Origin: an uncultured Lachnospiraceae bacterium
GTDB taxonomy: Bacteria; Bacillota; Clostridia; Lachnospirales; Lachnospiraceae
NCBI GenBank assembly: GCA_946414885.1
Contig: CAMKQH010000017.1
Span: 1-64,000 of the forward strand
Length of the DNA stretch: 64,000 nt
Direction: 5' to 3'
The first letter of the stretch is position 1, and each line of letters opens with the position of its first letter. Position numbers and translations under genes: made by a program. Below the pieces are notes generated by a model. It was not told where the DNA came from. It did not search any database and worked only from the letters and a program-made list of their open reading frames with translations. Below are positions 58,364-64,000 of this stretch, in pieces.

Positions 58364-58555
58364 TTACTCTGCCGCATTCCCCTTCTTTATTTCCTTTACG
58401 CTTCTTTCCATAATCTTTCTGGCTATCATGATCTGATGGCCGCATCCCACGCATTTCAGCCGGAAGTCCGCGCCTTCCCTGAGGACGTCCCACTCAAAGC
58501 TTCCGCATGGATGCTGCTTTTTCATCTTGATCCTGTCACCCACGTGTATCTCCAT
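58364..58555 (-). CDS. DUF951-family small protein
   Basis: MEIHVGDRIKMKKQHPCGSFEWDVLREGADFRLKCVGCGHQIMIAR. Confidence 0.9.
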   Translation of the reverse strand: MEIHVGDRIKMKKQHPCGSFEWDVLREGADFRLKCVGCGHQIMIARKIMERSVKEIKKGNAAE

Positions 58556-58573
58556 GTCATGCCTCCCCCAGAT

Positions 58574-59455
58574 TTACTCTCTCTCCCAATATACCATGTT
58601 TCCCATGAGGAAGTCCTTCGTGACTCCAAAAAACTCCCGCAGGAGATTGTGCACCTGCATCGGCGGCCAGGAGTCTGCCGCGAGTCCCTGCACGTGCTGA
58701 TACCCTTGCGCCCTCGCCAGCTTCTCCGCACGGAACACGTGGAAATCATTGGTGACGATCACCACTTCGCTTTCCGCCTTGTCGAATAACTCCCCGCTGA
58801 ATTTCAAATTCTCATGCGTGCTGGTGGACTTGTCCTCCTTGATGATCCGCGATGCGTCAACGCCCCGCTCCACCAGATAGTCATACATTCCCTGCGCCTC
58901 GGAGATCGGCTCGTTCGCGCCCTGTCCTCCGGAGACGATGACGATGGTCTCCCGGTTCACCTTCAGATACTTGATTGCCTCATCCAGGCGGTATCTAAGC
59001 ACCACGCTGGGTCCTTCCGGCTTCCACTGCGCCCCAAGTATGATGAGGTAATCCGCGCCATCCTTCGCCGGGGCATAACACCTCGAGAGGATGAGTCCTT
59101 CCACCAACAGAAAAATTCCCAATCCAATGCCAAACAAAACCCAAAACGTGCGGATCATCCACAGCGGGATCTTACGACGTATCGCAGGCTTTGCACAAAG
59201 AAGTGAGATCAGTCCGCATCCAACACCCATCACGCCCCAGATCAGGAAAAAATAAGATCCGTACCCAAGGCATAGCCCGATGGCGGCGCAATATAAGACG
59301 CAAAGCACGCCGAGGACGCCAAAAAAGATGGCTTCGCGCTTCAGAACGCGCTCCCGTCCCCGATCCTTTAACCGGATGATCTTCTCACTCTTCTTCATCG
59401 GCACAAATTTTTCTTTCTTACGCTTAGCCATACGCCCGGCTCCCTTCATTCTCAC
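58574..59455 (-). CDS. YdcF/SanA (DUF218) family membrane protein
   Basis: ADYLIILGAQWKPEGPSVVLRYRLDEAIKYLKVN, IVSGGQGANEPISEAQGMYDYLVERGV. Confidence 0.9.
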   Translation of the reverse strand: MRMKGAGRMAKRKKEKFVPMKKSEKIIRLKDRGRERVLKREAIFFGVLGVLCVLYCAAIGLCLGYGSYFFLIWGVMGVGCGLISLLCAKPAIRRKIPLWMIRTFWVLFGIGLGIFLLVEGLILSRCYAPAKDGADYLIILGAQWKPEGPSVVLRYRLDEAIKYLKVNRETIVIVSGGQGANEPISEAQGMYDYLVERGVDASRIIKEDKSTSTHENLKFSGELFDKAESEVVIVTNDFHVFRAEKLARAQGYQHVQGLAADSWPPMQVHNLLREFFGVTKDFLMGNMVYWERE

Positions 59456-59606
59456 CCACGATACGTAACATTATAGCATAAAAGCAATGCCCCCTCAACT
59501 GCCCCGTGCATTAAGATTTTCTAAAGTTTTCCCAAAGGAATCCCTTTTCTTTTACCGTGATTTTTGTTAAAATAAAAGTAGCTAATCTAGCAAATTTTAT
59601 GCAGAC

Positions 59607-60377
59607 TTGCAAGCGAGGAGGTGCCCTATGAAAACATTAACGGAAATGGATCAGAAAAACATTGAAGAACTTCAGAAAATCATAGACGGCCACAAAAACA
59701 TCGTGTTTTTTGGCGGCGCAGGCGTATCCACGGAGAGCGGCATCCCCGATTTCCGCAGCGTGGACGGACTCTATCATCAGCAATATGACTATCCCCCTGA
59801 GACGATCCTCAGCCACACCTTCTACGTGAAAAAGCCAGATGAATTCTTCCGTTTCTACCGCAACAAGATGCTCTTTACGGACGCAAAGCCCAACGCAGCG
59901 CACCTAAAGCTTGCGGAGCTGGAAAAAGCAGGGAAATTAAAGGCCATCGTGACGCAGAACATCGACGGCCTGCATCAGGCGGCCGGGAGCAAAAAGGTTT
60001 TGGAGCTGCATGGAAGCGTGCTTCGGAATTACTGTGAGAAATGCGGAAAATTCTATGGTCTGGATTATATCATTGATTCCACCGGCATTCCAGTATGTGA
60101 GGACTGCGGCGGACGCGTAAAGCCTGACGTGGTGCTCTACGAGGAAGGTCTTAGCCAGAATACCATCGAAGAATCCGTGCGCGCCATCAGCAATGCGGAG
60201 GTTCTCATCATTGGCGGCACGTCCCTCGCCGTTTATCCAGCGGCAGGCCTCATCGACTATTTCTCCGGCGACAAGCTCGTGGTGATCAACATGGCGCCCA
60301 CGCCCCGGGACAAATTCGCCGATCTCCTGATCCAGGCTCCCATCGGCCAGGTATTCGACGCCATCAAAGTAAATTAA
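59607..60377 (+). CDS. cobB: NAD-dependent protein deacylase (sirtuin)
   Basis: FFGGAGVSTESGIPDFRS, TQNIDGLHQAAG, LELHGSVLRNYCEKCGK, IIGGTSLAVYPAAGL. Confidence 0.96.
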   Translation: MQARRCPMKTLTEMDQKNIEELQKIIDGHKNIVFFGGAGVSTESGIPDFRSVDGLYHQQYDYPPETILSHTFYVKKPDEFFRFYRNKMLFTDAKPNAAHLKLAELEKAGKLKAIVTQNIDGLHQAAGSKKVLELHGSVLRNYCEKCGKFYGLDYIIDSTGIPVCEDCGGRVKPDVVLYEEGLSQNTIEESVRAISNAEVLIIGGTSLAVYPAAGLIDYFSGDKLVVINMAPTPRDKFADLLIQAPIGQVFDAIKVN

Positions 60378-60383
60378 AGAAAA

Positions 60384-60411
60384 GGGTCGGGATCAAATCC
60401 CGACCCTTATT
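60384..60411. terminator. Bidirectional terminator between sirtuin and azlD
   Basis: AAGGGTCGGGATCAAATCCCGACCCTT. Confidence 0.85.
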
Positions 60412-60715
60412 ATATTCCACAAACTAAGGAAACCAAGAACACGGTGGCGCTGGCCGCCACGGCCACGGTCACCAGTCCCTTTCCCTTTAAGGCAAGCAGG
60501 ACGGCTACGGCAACGCCGGCGATCGCCGCGATCACGTAATCCGTCGCGTGAAACACGGCGGGAAACGTCATGGCCATCAGACAGGCGTAAGGCACGTAGT
60601 ACAGAAAAGACTTTACAAAACGATTCTTGATCTTACCGCGGATCAAAGTCAGCGGAATCATGCGGATCAGGTAAGTCACCACCGCCATCACCAGGATACA
60701 AATCCATACGTTCAT
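60410..60715 (-). CDS. azlD: AzlD-family branched-chain amino acid transport protein
   Basis: VVTYLIRMIPLTLIRGKIKNRFVKSFLYYVPYACLMAMTFPAVF; follows azlC. Confidence 0.92.
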   Translation of the reverse strand: MNVWICILVMAVVTYLIRMIPLTLIRGKIKNRFVKSFLYYVPYACLMAMTFPAVFHATDYVIAAIAGVAVAVLLALKGKGLVTVAVAASATVFLVSLVCGI

Positions 60716-61470
60716 CTTTCCGGCCTCTCTTTCCCAGCCACGGCTGCATCGTCCGCTTCTCCTTTTTCTCCCTGCTCCTCATCACTCACGGGAAACAACG
60801 CCGCGCCAAATACGGCTGCCGCCACCGTGCAAAGAATAATGGAGATTCCGGCGGAAACGCCCTGCAAACAAGGCAAATAATAAAACAGGCAGCTTAAAAA
60901 AACTGCAACGCAGGCCACCATCAGCACGGACCTTGACTTCTTTGCCACCGGAATGACGATGGCAATAAACATCCCGTACAACATAACGTTCATGGCAACG
61001 CTGACGCTTCTTGGCATGATACCTCCGGCCACTGCGCCGAGGAAGGTCCCCGCCGTCCAACCAACGATTGGCAGACTCTGCAATCCCAACATATACGGAA
61101 GCGTCAGGCTCTTTTGATGATTCATCGCCACCGCGAAAATCTCATCCGTATTGCCAAACGCGATCAAAAGCTTTTGCCACAGCGTTACCTTTTCATCCAG
61201 CTTTTGCGTGAGCGACAGACTCATCAAGGAATAACGCAAATTGATGATCAGCTGGGTGAGGATCAGCTCCACCAGCGCTCCGCCCGCCGCGATCACGCGA
61301 ACGCCCGCAAATTCCCCGGCGCTCGTCAAGTTTGACACGCTCATCACGGCGCCCTGCACGGCCGTCATGCCTGCCGTGAGCATCGCGATCCCCAAGCTAA
61401 AGCTTACCGCAAAATATCCCAAAGCGATGGGGATCCCATCCCTTACTCCTACCTGAAACTCTTTATTCAA
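60712..61470 (-). CDS. azlC: AzlC-family branched-chain amino acid permease
   Basis: GVRDGIPIALGYFAVSFSLGIAMLTAGMTAVQGAVMSVSNLTSAGEFAG. Confidence 0.94.
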   Translation of the reverse strand: MNKEFQVGVRDGIPIALGYFAVSFSLGIAMLTAGMTAVQGAVMSVSNLTSAGEFAGVRVIAAGGALVELILTQLIINLRYSLMSLSLTQKLDEKVTLWQKLLIAFGNTDEIFAVAMNHQKSLTLPYMLGLQSLPIVGWTAGTFLGAVAGGIMPRSVSVAMNVMLYGMFIAIVIPVAKKSRSVLMVACVAVFLSCLFYYLPCLQGVSAGISIILCTVAAAVFGAALFPVSDEEQGEKGEADDAAVAGKERPER

Positions 61471-61567
61471 AACCGTATCCTTCCATTTCTTGCGTACAAA
61501 AATCCTTAATCAACAAGCATTATTATAGCGAAATCCCCTTTAAGTTTCAATCGAAAGTTTGCGCAAA

Positions 61568-61594
61568 AAAAGTGGCCGGCGAACCGACCACTTT
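61568..61594 (-). terminator. Terminator downstream of nitroreductase
   Basis: AAGTGGTCGGTTCGCCGGCCACTTTTTTT on the minus strand. Confidence 0.8.
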
Positions 61595-61603
61595 CTTATT
61601 CGT

Positions 61604-62131
61604 CTATACGTAATAAACGTAATTTTCCTTTCTGGGTGCCGCTTCCCTTGCAGGCGCTGCCGCGTAGCCAAGGGCGCAATGTCCAATTCCTTCGTACTCT
61701 CCCTCGATGCCAAGCTTCTTTAAAAGGTTCTTTCCAAAGTCGGATTCAAACTCTTCTTTTGCCCTGTGGATCCAGATGGAAGCAACCCCAAGACTCTCCG
61801 CCGCATTCATGAGATTCCCCAAAACTAGGGAACCGTCATAAAGATACGTGGGAACGTCCTTCCTCGCAAGAACGATCAAAACCACGGGCGCTCCGTAGAA
61901 CGGATCATAATCCTCTCCCCAGCCGGGAGCTGCCTTGCGGTTCTCCACCATCAGTTCATCGCGAAGCTTTTTGTCCGTAACTGCAATGATGATCGGGCTC
62001 TGCTTTCCCATGCCGGTTGCCGCATAGGTTCCAGCCCTGACAATGGCCTTCAGTTCTTCGTCCTTGATCATGTCAGGCTTGAAATTCCTGCAGCTCCGCC
62101 TCGTCTCCAACACCTTCAAAGTCTCGTTCAT
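61604..62131 (-). CDS. Nitroreductase family protein
   Basis: LETRRSCRNFKPDMIKDEELKAIVRAGTYAATGMGKQSPIIIAV; GIGHCALGYAA. Confidence 0.94.
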   Translation of the reverse strand: MNETLKVLETRRSCRNFKPDMIKDEELKAIVRAGTYAATGMGKQSPIIIAVTDKKLRDELMVENRKAAPGWGEDYDPFYGAPVVLIVLARKDVPTYLYDGSLVLGNLMNAAESLGVASIWIHRAKEEFESDFGKNLLKKLGIEGEYEGIGHCALGYAAAPAREAAPRKENYVYYV

Positions 62132-62207
62132 TTTGTACCCTCCTTTTTACTATACAGATCCGCCGTTTCCCATACGGCAGGATCAGTTTTCCAGCCTCGA
62201 TCCTCCT

Positions 62208-63446
62208 TTATGCGCCATACCCCGAAAGTCCGCGTCTAAGGCGCTCCAATCCATCCATCAGTCGCTCTCTGGGGCAAGCCACGTTCAACCGCAAAAACGG
62301 TTCTCCCGCCTTGCCGTACTCAGCGCCGTCCGATACGAAAAGTCCCGTCTTCTTCCGGATAAATTCTGCCAGCTCCACGCTGTTTTTCGTATAGTTTCTG
62401 CAATCCAGCCAGAGCAGATACGTGGCCTCGGAGGGCACAAGATGTACCATGGGAAGCTTTTCTTCCAGGAATTCCCGCACGATGCGTTTATTATCTGATA
62501 AATATTCCCGCAGGGCATCCAGCCAGGGGCCTCCCTTCGTAAATGCCGCCACGGCAACGCCGCACGCAAACGTATTGGGCTCTGCCACCTCATCCGTATT
62601 TAAGCCTCTCCAGACCTTATGCCGGATCACGGGATCCGACGCGAAGACTGCTGCCGTCTGCATTCCCGCAAGATTAAACGTTTTCGTCGGCGCGATGCAG
62701 GTAATGCTGTTCTCCCGGCAGGCTTCCGATACGGACGCAAAAGGCACGTATTCCTTCCCCGGATCCGTGAGGTCACAGTGGATCTCATCCGAAACCACCA
62801 GCACGTGGTGCTTCTTGCAGAGCTCGCCAATCTTCGCAAGCTCCTCCCTCGACCAGATCCTACCCACGGGATTGTGGGGATTGCAAAGGATCATCATGGT
62901 CGTCTGCGGATTCGAAAGCGCCGCCTCAAGCGCCGTAAAATCAATGACGTACTCCTGCTCCGTCAGGGTTATTTCACTGGCACTGCCCCTTGCTTCTTTC
63001 ACGTTATGGTCTGACATGCCTGCATCCGGCCGGTAACGAAGCGGGCATTGCACCACGTTCCTACCGTTATTTACAATGGAATTGAAGAAAATATTATATA
63101 CCGGCGTAAGGATCAGTATGTTCTCGCCCACCGTCGTCATCTTACGCACAATGCTCGAGAGTGCCGGAACAACGCCCGTACAGAAGATCATCCAGTCCTT
63201 TTCAATCTTGAAGTGATGCCGCGTCTCCCACCAGTTCTGATAGGCGTCATACCACTCCTTGGGCACCACGTTATATCCAAACACGCCGTGTGCCGCCCTC
63301 TTTTCAATGGCCTCTCTCACGCAGGGCGCCGTCTCGAAGTCCATGTCCGCCACCCACATAGGCAGCTCGCCTTCCTTTACGTCCCACTTGTATGAATCCG
63401 TTCTCCGCCGGTCCACCAATTTGTCAAAATCAAACGTTTCCCCCAT
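62208..63446 (-). CDS. MalY/PatB-type PLP aminotransferase (cystathionine beta-lyase)
   Basis: RRRTDSYKWDVKEGELPMWVADMDFETAPCVREAI, LCNPHNPVGRIWSREEL, VVSDEIHCDL, SITCIAPTKTFNLAGMQTAAV. Confidence 0.95.
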   Translation of the reverse strand: MGETFDFDKLVDRRRTDSYKWDVKEGELPMWVADMDFETAPCVREAIEKRAAHGVFGYNVVPKEWYDAYQNWWETRHHFKIEKDWMIFCTGVVPALSSIVRKMTTVGENILILTPVYNIFFNSIVNNGRNVVQCPLRYRPDAGMSDHNVKEARGSASEITLTEQEYVIDFTALEAALSNPQTTMMILCNPHNPVGRIWSREELAKIGELCKKHHVLVVSDEIHCDLTDPGKEYVPFASVSEACRENSITCIAPTKTFNLAGMQTAAVFASDPVIRHKVWRGLNTDEVAEPNTFACGVAVAAFTKGGPWLDALREYLSDNKRIVREFLEEKLPMVHLVPSEATYLLWLDCRNYTKNSVELAEFIRKKTGLFVSDGAEYGKAGEPFLRLNVACPRERLMDGLERLRRGLSGYGA

Positions 63447-63455
63447 ACCTTCGCC

Positions 63456-64000
63456 CTATACCCCTCTGCAGACAATCCTCGTCTTTTCGGGATCGATCTT
63501 GTCCTTCTCCAGGATCAGTTCCCCGATCTCATCCGCCGTAATGGTGCCGGAGGAAGGATTCAGGACGCTGTCGATCTTTCCCGTGATCTCTGCCTCCACG
63601 CTCGAATACTCAAAGGCCAGCGTGGTGTTCAGAAGCTTGCAGTTTTTCATGACCAGATTCTCGATATAGCACATGCCCTGCAGACTCTCGATGGTACAGT
63701 TCACAAAGGTCAGATTCTTCGAGTTCCATCCCAGGTATTCCCCGGAAATAAAGGAATCATACACCGTCACGTTCTCCGCATTCCAGAAGGAATCCTTCGA
63801 AAGCAGGCGGCTGTTACGGATTTCCACGTTCTTCGCCCCGTCAAAGGAATAATTTCCGTAAAGCGTAAAATCATCCACCTTGATATTACTGGAATTCATG
63901 GCAAAATAATTGCCCTTTGCCGTCACGTGCGAAAGCTCCACGTTCTCGCAGCTCCAAAGCGTCTCCTCCGCATTGGAGAAGGAAACGTTGCGGAGGGTCA
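63456..64000 (-). CDS. DUF3737-family protein, truncated by window edge
   Basis: Pentapeptide/beta-helix-like NYSFDGAKNVEIRNSRLLSKDSFWNAENVTVYDSFISGEYLGWNSKNLTFVNC; reading frame open to the edge. Confidence 0.85.
   Translation of the reverse strand, partial: TLRNVSFSNAEETLWSCENVELSHVTAKGNYFAMNSSNIKVDDFTLYGNYSFDGAKNVEIRNSRLLSKDSFWNAENVTVYDSFISGEYLGWNSKNLTFVNCTIESLQGMCYIENLVMKNCKLLNTTLAFEYSSVEAEITGKIDSVLNPSSGTITADEIGELILEKDKIDPEKTRIVCRGV

Overview
This 64 kb window looks like a Lachnospiraceae-type Firmicutes chromosome, judged from protein families, strong AGGAGG ribosome-binding sites and TTGACA/TATAAT promoters. No taxonomic search was possible. From left to right it contains: (1) a tandem and inverted-repeat region, then the minus-strand block rpoC-rpoB-rplL-rplJ-(L10 leader)-rplA-rplK-nusG-secE-rpmG; (2) glf plus an HTH gene; (3) a monoderm Tad/Flp (type IVc pilus-like) operon; (4) a HAD nucleotidase with an unusually short ANL-fold protein, a LuxR/MalT regulator and a 39-aa membrane peptide gene; (5) a serine hydrolase and a GH51 arabinofuranosidase separated by tandem-repeat DNA; (6) a peptide-signalling/bacteriocin-like cassette (GHKL kinase, 25-aa Trp-rich peptide, LytTR regulator, 50-aa double-glycine peptide, C39-peptidase ABC exporter, HlyD) with two matching LytTR-type promoters; (7) sugar isomerase/DUF4867/xylB; (8) a DnaA-box-like cluster, tocopherol-cyclase-like gene, aroA and arcC; (9) envelope and housekeeping genes (NlpC/P60, exported trigger-factor-like lipoprotein, murI, ispE, SPOCS/LysM); (10) two tandem lipoprotein paralogs with a transglutaminase-like fold that lacks the catalytic Cys, flanked by structured repeat elements; (11) pyrD/pyrK, YdcF, sirtuin, azlCD, nitroreductase, MalY/PatB and a truncated DUF3737 gene. 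The best candidates for something undescribed are the peptide cassette (30128-36347), whose two small ORFs were absent from the supplied ORF track, and a structured repeat family (228-433, 52961-53132, 54775-54919) whose stems differ by compensatory changes around invariant motifs.
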